Positions 15,945 through 23,554 of a stretch of 27,022 nt of DNA are shown here, piece by piece. The stretch spans positions 1 through 27,022 of the forward strand of contig CAZBEO010000044.1 in the NCBI GenBank assembly GCA_964490935.1, read 5' to 3'. How positions within the stretch are numbered: position 1 is the first letter of the stretch; the number at the start of each line of letters is the position of its first letter. This DNA is from JAQVYB01 sp964490935 (GTDB lineage: Bacteria; Verrucomicrobiota; Kiritimatiellia; RZYC01). The translations under genes were made by a program, and so were the position numbers. The notes beneath the pieces were generated by a model. The model was not told where the DNA came from. It saw only the letters and a list, made by a program, of their open reading frames with translations, and searched no databases.

Positions 15945-17123
15945 TCAGCCAGCCTCCTTGTCGCAACCGATCACCACAGCCGAATTTCCACCACCAAAGG
16001 CAAGCGAAGTGGATAAGGCATAACGGCCATGTATGGCCGTCAGTTCCTTCACGGGAGCAACCGGGATGTTCGGGTCTCTTTCGGAAAACCCCGCACACAA
16101 AGGAATCCAACCTGCACGCAGAGCCAACGCAGAGAAAACCGCCTCCAAACCACCGGCAGCGCCCAGCGTATGTCCGGTATAGCCCTTAGTCGACAGCATC
16201 ACGACCTTCGGACCAAACACATCAGCCAGCACAGCGCCTTCCACCCGGTCATTATCCGGCGTGGCCGTACCATGCGCATTCACAAAAGCAATATCTTCAG
16301 ATACGAGTGCGGCCTCCGACAACGCCCGTTGAATGGCCACCTTGAGGAAGGCACCATCCGGACGCGGTGAAGTTAAATGATACGCATCGCAAGCTGTTCC
16401 AAATCCAGCCACAAACAAATCACGGCATACCCCGCGCTTTTTAGCCATCGAGGCGGATTCAAGCACAACCACGCCCGCCCCTTCTCCCAAGTTGAGACCC
16501 TGACGATTCACATCAAAGGGAGCACACAATTCCGGACTTAGAATCCCCAACGAATTAAAACCGGCCAGTGGGACGCGATTCAATTCGTCGGCACCTCCGG
16601 CTATCGCCACATCGCATATACCCGCCTTAATCCATGACGACGCGATGCCAATGGCGTCGGTTCCGGATGCACACGCATTGGTCACCGTCACACTGGGGCC
16701 TTCAACCCCCAGTTCTCGTGCCGCGGCTGCTGCCAAGTTGCCCTTCAAAAAACGATCAACCGGCGCCATGGGAGCTTGGCCTGTTTCCCGAAATGCCGTA
16801 AGGAACTCCACGTCATTGAGCTGGCAGGCCACCGTAGTCCCGAGGCATACCCCCACCCGCAACTCTTTCGATGCAATGTCCAAATTGGCCGAAGCGATGG
16901 CTTCACGCACCGCATGCATTGCCAGATGAAAGGTACGCATCATGGATTCATCAGCAACCGGGGGAATGCACTTCGCCTCAAATACCGGCTGCGACAAGCA
17001 GGTCTTCACCAAGGAAGAAGGTCCGGCGTGGCGTCGCCCTTCTTTGAAGTGCGCCAGCGTTTCCTCGGTGCTTCCACCTGCGGCAGAAGCTACGCCCAAG
17101 CCGGTTATTCGAACGTCCCGCAT
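15945..17123 (-). CDS. FabF-like 3-oxoacyl-ACP synthase (KS-alpha of a type II system)
   Basis: A 392-residue condensing enzyme with the complete catalytic set: Cys151 in TVTNACASGTDAIG, His284 in NAHGTATPDND and His318 in KGYTGHTLGAAGG. The C-terminal GGGN loop (LAFGGGNSAV) is also present. It is shaped like FabF but closest in style to the ketosynthases of aryl-polyene and flexirubin clusters. It would extend an acyl chain on the ACP encoded just upstream with malonyl-ACP. It is followed without a real gap by the Cys-less KS homologue, the usual KS-alpha/KS-beta pairing. AGGG just before the ATG may act as the ribosome-binding site. Confidence 0.92.
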   Translation of the reverse strand: MRDVRITGLGVASAAGGSTEETLAHFKEGRRHAGPSSLVKTCLSQPVFEAKCIPPVADESMMRTFHLAMHAVREAIASANLDIASKELRVGVCLGTTVACQLNDVEFLTAFRETGQAPMAPVDRFLKGNLAAAAARELGVEGPSVTVTNACASGTDAIGIASSWIKAGICDVAIAGGADELNRVPLAGFNSLGILSPELCAPFDVNRQGLNLGEGAGVVVLESASMAKKRGVCRDLFVAGFGTACDAYHLTSPRPDGAFLKVAIQRALSEAALVSEDIAFVNAHGTATPDNDRVEGAVLADVFGPKVVMLSTKGYTGHTLGAAGGLEAVFSALALRAGWIPLCAGFSERDPNIPVAPVKELTAIHGRYALSTSLAFGGGNSAVVIGCDKEAG

Positions 17124-17164
17124 ACCCTAATTCCACCAGCAACCAGGCCATGAAACCAATAGGC

Positions 17165-17464
17165 TCATCCTGCCTTTTCACTGCCATGGGTGTAAATATA
17201 CTCCGCCAGTGTATTGACCGATTGAAACACTTCGCGCCCCATATCCGCATCTTTTACTGAAATACCGTAATAGCGCTGCAAAATAACCACAATTTCAACT
17301 GCATCCAGAGAATCCAACGCCAGTCCTTCATCAAAAAGAGGCTCATCATCCTTGATATCCTCAGGAACAATATCTTCTAGAGATAAATGCTCTATCAGGT
17401 ATTTTTTTAAATCTTGGCGAATTTTCGTTAGTCTTTTGGCCTTGTCCTGATCCTGGTCACACAT
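17165..17464 (-). CDS. Acyl carrier protein
   Basis: A 99-residue acidic helical protein with the phosphopantetheine attachment motif ALDSLDAVEIV and Ser52 as the modified residue, preceded by LFDEGL. It would carry the growing chain for the KS pair encoded directly downstream, as ApeE/ApeF-type ACPs do in aryl-polyene clusters. It is the first gene of the minus-strand operon, with AGGAG eight bases before its ATG and a 73-bp divergent gap to the hotdog dehydratase gene. No phosphopantetheinyl transferase gene is visible in the window. Confidence 0.92.
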   Translation of the reverse strand: MCDQDQDKAKRLTKIRQDLKKYLIEHLSLEDIVPEDIKDDEPLFDEGLALDSLDAVEIVVILQRYYGISVKDADMGREVFQSVNTLAEYIYTHGSEKAG

Positions 17465-17537
17465 CTATTGTACTCCTGCAAGTTGGAAAGCTTGGAATAG
17501 GGCGACAAATTACCATGGTTTTGATAAGTAAGACAAC
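17465..17537. promoter_or_regulatory. Divergent promoter region of the polyketide locus
   Basis: The 73-bp gap between the ACP gene (minus) and the hotdog gene (plus) must hold the start signals for both operons. On the minus strand TTGTCT and TAATTT, 18 bases apart, are a possible -35/-10 pair. The match is modest. No clear operator palindrome is seen. Confidence 0.4.
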
Positions 17538-17912
17538 GTGAATCAAATACAAAAAGAACTCGAAACATGCCTGTTGGAAATACATGCCGAGTCGGAACAG
17601 CATGCTCAGGCACGCTTCCGTTTTCCGGCCACATTTGCAGGCTTTAACGGTCATTTCCCCGGCCAGCCGATACTGCCGGGCATTTGCATGATACAAGCCG
17701 TTTTATGCCTGCTGAAATCATGGAAAATGAGTCCCGTGTACCTACAGGAAATCGTGCTGGCAAAATATTATAGGGCTGTCACGCCCAAAGATACCCTTGA
17801 GGTAGATTGTCAGCTTACACCGGATGACCTGGCCTCGGGAAGAATTCTGGCCAAACTCACATCACACGACCAACGGGTTGCCGAATTAAAACTCTCCGTT
17901 AGCTTCTCTTAG
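17538..17912 (+). CDS. Hotdog-fold 3-hydroxyacyl-ACP dehydratase-like protein (FabZ/ApeI-like)
   Basis: A 124-residue protein with the FabZ/ApeI signature NGHFPGQPILPG and His39. In active FabZ/FabA enzymes an acidic residue follows a few positions later (PGVLIVEAM); here the matching stretch is PGICMIQAV, putting Gln53 at that place. It may therefore be a slow or inactive dehydratase, or act on or bind acyl-ACP in another way; this comparison is from memory of the motif. It starts at a GTG with only a weak ribosome-binding site, diverges from the ACP gene and is 12 bases from the PagL-like gene. It would serve the dehydration step of the type II set. Confidence 0.85.
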   Translation: MNQIQKELETCLLEIHAESEQHAQARFRFPATFAGFNGHFPGQPILPGICMIQAVLCLLKSWKMSPVYLQEIVLAKYYRAVTPKDTLEVDCQLTPDDLASGRILAKLTSHDQRVAELKLSVSFS

Positions 17913-17924
17913 AAATCAGACGGC

Positions 17925-18536
17925 ATGGACATACCTATGAAAAAAACCAGAACATTTCAGCAATGGATCATGGGTTTAATTCTTGTTACCACCCTCGGGG
18001 CAACCACCCTGCAAGCCGATGAATCGACCCTCTCTATGGCCAACGATTACTGGGCTGTACTCGGAGGATACGGCATGGCCATTCCGGGCTGGGGCAAAAC
18101 GAGCGAGCGCGTCAAAACAGTGGACGCCGTGTTGCGTTACAGCCATATACTCAACAAGGATCGGGGACGTTCCTGGTACCAAGGCAATCATGAATTTTGG
18201 GTTGAATGCCCCATAGCCTTTGTGGTCGATCCGGCCACCTCCCCTATTTTTGCAATGAATTTCATGGTCAGTTGGGTATTCACCTCGTCACCGATTGTGC
18301 AGCCCTACGTAATGGCAGGCGGTGGCCCTGTTTATGCAGAAGCCGATATTCCAGGAATGGGCTCAAGGTTATGCGGAAATTATCAGGCCGGTGGCGGACT
18401 ACGCATTCACCTGAGCGACCGGATAGCGTTCAATGCAGAACTGCGTTATCACCATATTTCCAACCTAGGAATGGCAGACCCCAACGTCCCGCTGAATTCT
18501 GTGAAGGCATTCAGCGGCCTAACCTTTGCCTTCTAG
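17925..18536 (+). CDS. Lipid A deacylase, PagL-like (acyloxyacyl hydrolase family)
   Basis: A 203-residue protein with a signal peptide (core about 15-28, likely cleavage after LQA, residue 31) and an alternating beta-barrel C-terminus ending in Phe, as outer-membrane proteins do. The PagL motif is clear: ELRYHHISNLGM followed by DPNVPLNS. His177 and Ser179 fit the catalytic His-x-Ser and Asn180 follows. PagL removes the 3-O-linked acyl chain of lipid A in the outer membrane. An alternative ATG at 17937 would start the signal peptide with MKK and is equally likely. It follows the hotdog gene after 12 bases, so it appears to belong to the polyketide locus. Confidence 0.85.
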   Translation: MDIPMKKTRTFQQWIMGLILVTTLGATTLQADESTLSMANDYWAVLGGYGMAIPGWGKTSERVKTVDAVLRYSHILNKDRGRSWYQGNHEFWVECPIAFVVDPATSPIFAMNFMVSWVFTSSPIVQPYVMAGGGPVYAEADIPGMGSRLCGNYQAGGGLRIHLSDRIAFNAELRYHHISNLGMADPNVPLNSVKAFSGLTFAF

Positions 18537-18659
18537 CGTTCCGTCACATAATTAATTGGCATTATAGTCGATATCTTGAAGCTGGCTTGCCGATGGGGTT
18601 GCAGCCCGAACATTTTCCAACAGTCTCCGAGGTTTTGAGCCGCACGTCAGAACGCTAGT
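18534..18659. other. 9-bp inverted repeat bracketing the convergent intergenic gap
   Basis: CTAGCGTTC at 18533-18541 and GAACGCTAG at about 18650-18658 are perfect inverted arms, about 108 bases apart. Each holds the TAG stop codon of one of the two convergent genes (PagL-like and chemoreceptor). No standard terminator is seen between them. Confidence 0.4.
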
Positions 18660-20772
18660 CAGGCGTCTCTTCCACGCCGCCCCAGGATTGCCCTGCCGAC
18701 GACGCCGGCGGCAATGAACGCGCCTTATTCCGCTCTTCCGGCCCCTCCTCATCCTCCTCATTCACATTGCTCAGGCGGAACTTTGCCACCAAGTCATTCA
18801 GGTGTCTCGCCTGACTGCTCAATTCTTCTGCCGCCGAGGCTGTTTCCTCGGCGTTGGCGGTATTCTGCTGAGTAACCTGGTCCACCTGGCTCAGCCCGAT
18901 ATTGATTTGCGAGACACCCTGTGCCTGCTCACTGGAGGCCGCTGCAATCTCGCCGACCAGATCGTTCGTCTTCACGATCCCATCCACAATCTCCTTGAAG
19001 GATTCCGCCGTCGACTTAGCCACCTGCATGCCCGCACTCGTCTTTGCGCCGGAGGATTCGATCAACTCGGAGGTTTCCTTCGCCGCCTTCGCGCTGCGAC
19101 CCGCCAGGTTGCGCACCTCGTCGGCCACCACTGCAAAGCCCTTGCCGTGACGGCCCGCACGGGCAGCCTCGACCGCCGCATTCAGCGCCAGCAGGTTCGT
19201 CTGGAAAGCAATGTCGTCGATCACCTTGATGATCTTCGCAATCTGTGCGCTGGAGTCGTTGATCGACTCCATGGCACCCATCATATCCGTCATCTGCTTC
19301 GATCCCTTTTCCGCCGACTTACGCACCGCATCGGCCAGACTGTTGGCCTGGTTTGCATTCTCGGCATTGGTCTTTGTCTGCGAGGCGATTTCCGCCATCG
19401 AACTGGTTATTTCCTCGAGTGAGGAAGCCTGCTCGGTGGCGCCCTGCGAGAGCGATTGGCTTGCATCGCTAATCTGCTCGGCGCCCGAGTTCACCTGCTC
19501 CACCGTTTCCGCCACCTGCCCGAGGGCCGCATTCAGTTTCGCCATCGTGGCATTGACATTGTCCTTCAGTTCGGCGAGTTGACCCCGGTACTTTCCTTCT
19601 ACCGACCGTGTCAGATCGTTATTCGCCGCCGCCTGAAGCACATCGGCCGCTTCACTGAGCGGCTCGACGACTGCATCCAGCGTGGCATTCATGCCTTCCA
19701 CAATCTTGCGGAAGTCGCCTTTGTGCTTTTTGGCATTGGCACGGACAGCCAATTCACCCGCCACACCGGCCTTGGCCAGCAGTTCGCTGTCGGCAATCAG
19801 ATTCAGTACGTTTTGTCGCAGCGCATTGACCCGTTCCGTCGCAATAATCTGCTTTCCTGCCAGCTTGGGCATTTCTTTGGAGAGATCGCCCTGTGCGTAT
19901 TCATTGAGCAAATCGAGAATGGTCAGAATGGTCGTTACGTGCAGCTTGACGCCTTCATTGACGCTATTGGCCAATTTCCGATAGGCCCCATCGAACGCCG
20001 CTTCATCGATATAATATTCGATGTCGCCAGACTTCTGTTCCTGATACATGTGATCGCCCGCATCGAGGACTTTCATGATATTGCTTCGCACGTTACGAAG
20101 GCCATCGGTCAGCACCATTTGCTTGCCGGGCAGCTTACGCATTTCACGGCTCAAATCACCCTTGGCATACTCATTGAGCATCCCGATACCCTCGACGATG
20201 GGCAACGCAATGCTGTCGAGTGCTTCATTCACGCCGCCCGCCAGTGTTTTATATTCGCCACCCAGTCCACTCAGATCATTGCGTGCATCCAGGTCCCCTT
20301 CTTTTTGCCCCTGACACGTCGTCTGATTTCTTCTGATCACATCTTTCAGGACATCCATCATCTGCTGCAACGCCTTTCCAAGCGTGTCCCGTTCGGAGGC
20401 CAGCGTAACGTTTTTGGATAGGTCGCCTTCTGAAATGGCATGGGCCAGCATTGCCTTGTGGCGTTGATTGAGCACCACCTTTTCCATGCCCTGCGCCAGC
20501 GTACCGATTTCATCACCGGAAGCCAGGAGCTGTGCGCTAACTTCGCACTCGGTTGTGCCGGTGGAAACCTCATTAACCAGCGCCGTGATCCGCTTGATTC
20601 TGGAAAGAATCACCAGGGCCATCCAAACGGCAAATCCCGCCGTGAAAAGCAGGACGGCAACCGACGATAAAACGGCCAGATACACATCCCGCTTGATCTT
20701 CGCACGCAACGGGGTCAGGCTTTCCCCGGCATCCATCAGACTAGTCTTGATCACCAGATTGATGTCATCCAC
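18655..20772 (-). CDS. Methyl-accepting chemotaxis protein, C-terminal part (TM, HAMP repeats, signalling domain)
   Basis: 705 residues. A transmembrane helix (about 30-57) is followed by a HAMP domain (about 58-112), then further HAMP-like units with near-duplicate segments LNEYAKGDLSREM (199-211) and LNEYAQGDLSKEM (289-301). The MCP signalling domain follows, with the highly conserved hairpin tip DIAFQTNLLALNAAVEAARAG (520-540). No CheR-tethering pentapeptide is at the C-terminus. It lies in the same frame as the NIT-domain piece upstream. Reading through the TAG at 20836-20838 gives a continuous protein of about 981 residues, with periplasm-to-membrane sequence (DDFWKVITKKVDDINLV) between. 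The GTG at 20772 is only a nominal start and has no good ribosome-binding site. No che genes are nearby. Confidence 0.85.
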   Translation of the reverse strand: MDDINLVIKTSLMDAGESLTPLRAKIKRDVYLAVLSSVAVLLFTAGFAVWMALVILSRIKRITALVNEVSTGTTECEVSAQLLASGDEIGTLAQGMEKVVLNQRHKAMLAHAISEGDLSKNVTLASERDTLGKALQQMMDVLKDVIRRNQTTCQGQKEGDLDARNDLSGLGGEYKTLAGGVNEALDSIALPIVEGIGMLNEYAKGDLSREMRKLPGKQMVLTDGLRNVRSNIMKVLDAGDHMYQEQKSGDIEYYIDEAAFDGAYRKLANSVNEGVKLHVTTILTILDLLNEYAQGDLSKEMPKLAGKQIIATERVNALRQNVLNLIADSELLAKAGVAGELAVRANAKKHKGDFRKIVEGMNATLDAVVEPLSEAADVLQAAANNDLTRSVEGKYRGQLAELKDNVNATMAKLNAALGQVAETVEQVNSGAEQISDASQSLSQGATEQASSLEEITSSMAEIASQTKTNAENANQANSLADAVRKSAEKGSKQMTDMMGAMESINDSSAQIAKIIKVIDDIAFQTNLLALNAAVEAARAGRHGKGFAVVADEVRNLAGRSAKAAKETSELIESSGAKTSAGMQVAKSTAESFKEIVDGIVKTNDLVGEIAAASSEQAQGVSQINIGLSQVDQVTQQNTANAEETASAAEELSSQARHLNDLVAKFRLSNVNEEDEEGPEERNKARSLPPASSAGQSWGGVEETPD

Positions 20773-20835
20773 TTTTTTAGTAATGACTTTCCAGAAGTCA
20801 TCGGGGTTGACGCCATAACTCCCCTCGCGGCTTCG

Positions 20836-21603
20836 CTACAGCATGAGCTGAACCACCCGCTCCACTTCCTTCCAGCTTGCGCTCGATGCGTAGTCGGCCA
20901 ATTGTTTTGTATTGCCCGCTGAAAGAGCCAACGCGGGCGACTTCAGGTTGATGTCCACCCCGGATTTCAGGTCGATAATGAGCGTAAATTCTTCGGGGCT
21001 GAGCGCGGTGTCGCGCACCAGCAGGCTAGAGGCATTTGCGCGAAGCTGGCCAGCATTTTCGCCCGCCACTTCAAGCAGGATGATGCTGGTCAGCACCTTC
21101 CCGTAGCCTCTCGTTGTTTTTCCGTTGGCCACGGCGGAGAGCAGGTCCATCAACTGTCCGACCACCCCGTTGTACTCGGCGATGGCCTTTTCGCGCTTTG
21201 CGGCATCCGGGCTATTGTAGCGGGCACGCACATCCGCCAATTGCTGCGGGATGGACTGCTTGATCTTCTGACAATCCGTGCCGGGAAGCCGCGCCGTATC
21301 ACACGCCACCTGCCAAGCTGGCACGGCGGCTTCGGATTGGTCTCTGAATTCTTTCAAATCCGCTAGGTCTGTACCACCGGCCAGGAAGACAGCCGTGCGT
21401 CCACGTTCCCGCTGCAATTGACCGATCAACTCCGAGGTGAATTCAAAGAGTGTTATGTTTTCAGACATCTCGGTCAGCACGCTGTATTCATTCCATTGAG
21501 AGCGTACGCTTCCGGTGTTCTGAACGACCAACACAATCAGGGGAATCAAAATGATCAGGGCGATTCGTTGGGCAATGGTAAGTCTGATGATCGGTTTTTT
21601 CAT
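20836..21603 (-). CDS. NIT sensor domain of the interrupted chemotaxis protein (N-terminal part)
   Basis: 255 residues from the ATG at 21603 to an in-frame TAG. An N-terminal transmembrane helix (about 10-28, IALIILIPLIVLVV) is followed by a helical periplasmic domain. That domain contains QLQRERGRTAVFLAGG and later YNGVVGQLMDLLSAV, the pattern of the nitrate/nitrite-sensing (NIT) domain. AAAGG lies upstream of this ATG; a longer start at 21735 would add sequence without the expected N-terminal helix pattern. By itself this piece is a sensor without an output domain. Together with the next reading frame it makes a standard NIT-HAMP-MCP receptor. The stop may be a true nonsense mutation, a sequencing error, or readthrough; the rest of the frame is undamaged. 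Confidence 0.8.
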   Translation of the reverse strand: MKKPIIRLTIAQRIALIILIPLIVLVVQNTGSVRSQWNEYSVLTEMSENITLFEFTSELIGQLQRERGRTAVFLAGGTDLADLKEFRDQSEAAVPAWQVACDTARLPGTDCQKIKQSIPQQLADVRARYNSPDAAKREKAIAEYNGVVGQLMDLLSAVANGKTTRGYGKVLTSIILLEVAGENAGQLRANASSLLVRDTALSPEEFTLIIDLKSGVDINLKSPALALSAGNTKQLADYASSASWKEVERVVQLML

Positions 21604-21749
21604 CTTCGTGCAACCTTTCTGCTTCTGTTCTTTTAACACTAGGTCAACGTTCGCTTCTTTAATCAACATGCTACGGTAATCCACCATCAGGCAGGCCCTC
21701 TCCAGAGCGGAAATACTGCGCTCGTTTGAACGCACAGTGTAACCTCGGA

Positions 21750-21778
21750 ACAGTAGACCGATGCGGGCAATCTGTCAA
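21750..21778 (-). promoter_or_regulatory. Sigma70-type promoter of the chemoreceptor gene
   Basis: On the minus strand TTGACA (21778-21773, a perfect -35) and TACTGT (21755-21750) are separated by 17 bases. Transcription would begin near 21743, leaving a leader of about 140 bases before the ATG at 21603. The remainder of the 323-bp gap (21604-21926) shows nothing else I can name. Confidence 0.55.
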
Positions 21779-21926
21779 AGAATTCATCCATTCTTGCAGT
21801 GTAATATATTCAGCGAATGCGACCCTGAAAGACCGGAATGCCTGCATCCTTATCGTCCTCGCCTCCGCCACCGCTTTCATCGCTGCCATCCTGACGTGCC
21901 GCCGCCAGAGCAAACTCCAGACGGGC

Positions 21927-23537
21927 CTACAACCGACGGTCTTCCAGGTGCTGAAACAGTTCGCGCACATAGGTGCGGATGGAATAGTATTCTTCGGCGC
22001 GGGAGGCCAAGCTTAGCCCCGCGTCACGTCGTGTCTTCGGGTGAGTGATCCACTCATGCAGCAGCCGCTCATAGGCGGTGGGATCGCGTTCCTGAATGCC
22101 GTACTCCGGCCCGGCAATGACGGCGCCGGCGCTCTCCGCATGGGCATCACTCCACTTCATGGCCACCACCGGAATACCGCAGGCAATCGCCTCTTTCACG
22201 CTTTCCGAACCACCCAGCGGGAACTCATTCGCGTAAATGTCCAGCATCTTCAGCACCGCCGAAGCCGTACGCACAGGCCCCGGGAAACGCATTCGTTCGA
22301 GTACGCCCGCTTCCCGAAAAAACTGCATCCGCTGCTCATCCGGTGGCGTGCCGATGCCCAGATACCAACACGTCGGATGGGCCTTCAACACGCGCGCCAG
22401 CAACTCGCAAAACGACACCGACATCCGCTCGCCCAGATGATTACTCACCGTGCCGATCACCACTGCGGACGCCGGTATGCTCAACTCACCACGCGCCACG
22501 GACGGGCTTCCGCGCAACCCTTCAAGGTCCACCCCGCTGGTCAGCACTACTCGTTCACCCATAGCAGGCGTCCAGCAGTTTTTCTCGCGCTCTATATTGA
22601 CCGGATTATCAAAGAAATAGAGGTCAAAACCGGTGTTGAACGGGGACGAGCCAATGTGAACCCCAGCCTTCACCGGCACGGGCGAGCAACGCGCGACAAG
22701 CCAGTCGATCGGACTGGCCATGCCCGTCTGGAATATCGCGTAATCCACGCCATCCTCTTCCAACTTACGAATGATCGCATCCGCCGTCTGCATGGCGTGT
22801 TTATCCCGGGGAGCAAACCACACCGGCACCTGCAAGCTTCGAAGGGTTTCCAGGCAGACCGGGGCACACTCTGCCGTACCACCATTTTCCAATCCGAATG
22901 GAAAGAGTGGGCGTTCCCGCCGCGTAAGGTTCTCCGTCGAATAGAAGCGAAGGTCGTACCGTTCACGATCCGCATAACGGGCGATGTTCAACACGCGCCG
23001 ACTATACGCCACGGCATGATCCACCAGATTCCCCGTAATCAGCGCCACACGCCGACGCCCCGAACCGGAACAAACACGCTTCGGAAGAACAGGCATCTTT
23101 CGTGCGGCGCGTTCATAAATTTCCACCAGCGGCATCGTTTTTTCCGGCGAGCGGGTGATTTCAAAGCGGCCCGCCTGATCCAGAAATATCGCCGCGGAAC
23201 AGGCCTCGAGCGCGAGGTCGTCCAACCCCTGCTCCGAGGCATCGTGCGCGTACTCCACACCGGCGTAGGCCGCCGACTGCGGGTCCCCCGCCCGACGGTC
23301 CAGCCAGATCAGCATCGCAATAATCGGGGCAGCTAGCGTTCGCGTATCTCGCCGCACACCTTGCAGGTAATCGCGTGCCCTGTCCGCCCGCCCGTCCGCA
23401 TAGGGATTACATGCTGCCAGCAAATGCCCGAGCGCCTGCTGATTTGGATCCGAATCCGCCAGAAACAGCCGAATACGTTCCGCCGGGATCGGGAACTGTT
23501 CCCGTCCGTAGAAGGCGATCATCTCCTCCAGGTTCAT
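21927..23537 (-). CDS. GT-B glycosyltransferase with helical N-terminal domain
   Basis: About 536 residues. The first 150 are helical and alanine-rich, TPR-like in style (PLVEIYERAARKM). From about 163 (RRRVALITGNLVDHAVAYS) a GT-B fold begins. The C-terminal donor-site segment GGSESVKEAIACGIPVVAMKW is characteristic of the GT4/GT41-like superfamily, where the Glu region holds the nucleotide-sugar. Sugar and acceptor are unknown. The ATG at 23537 has GGTGGA five bases upstream; an ATG at 23552 (five residues longer) is the alternative. It directly follows the radical SAM gene, so the two probably form one operon. Confidence 0.8.
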   Translation of the reverse strand: MNLEEMIAFYGREQFPIPAERIRLFLADSDPNQQALGHLLAACNPYADGRADRARDYLQGVRRDTRTLAAPIIAMLIWLDRRAGDPQSAAYAGVEYAHDASEQGLDDLALEACSAAIFLDQAGRFEITRSPEKTMPLVEIYERAARKMPVLPKRVCSGSGRRRVALITGNLVDHAVAYSRRVLNIARYADRERYDLRFYSTENLTRRERPLFPFGLENGGTAECAPVCLETLRSLQVPVWFAPRDKHAMQTADAIIRKLEEDGVDYAIFQTGMASPIDWLVARCSPVPVKAGVHIGSSPFNTGFDLYFFDNPVNIEREKNCWTPAMGERVVLTSGVDLEGLRGSPSVARGELSIPASAVVIGTVSNHLGERMSVSFCELLARVLKAHPTCWYLGIGTPPDEQRMQFFREAGVLERMRFPGPVRTASAVLKMLDIYANEFPLGGSESVKEAIACGIPVVAMKWSDAHAESAGAVIAGPEYGIQERDPTAYERLLHEWITHPKTRRDAGLSLASRAEEYYSIRTYVRELFQHLEDRRL

Positions 23538-23554
23538 TAATCCACCAGCCATAT

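Noticed and set aside
22041..23336. Long plus-strand reading frame opposite the GT-B gene
   Set aside because: Its translation is rich in Arg, His and Pro with no domain and it mirrors a clear glycosyltransferase gene.
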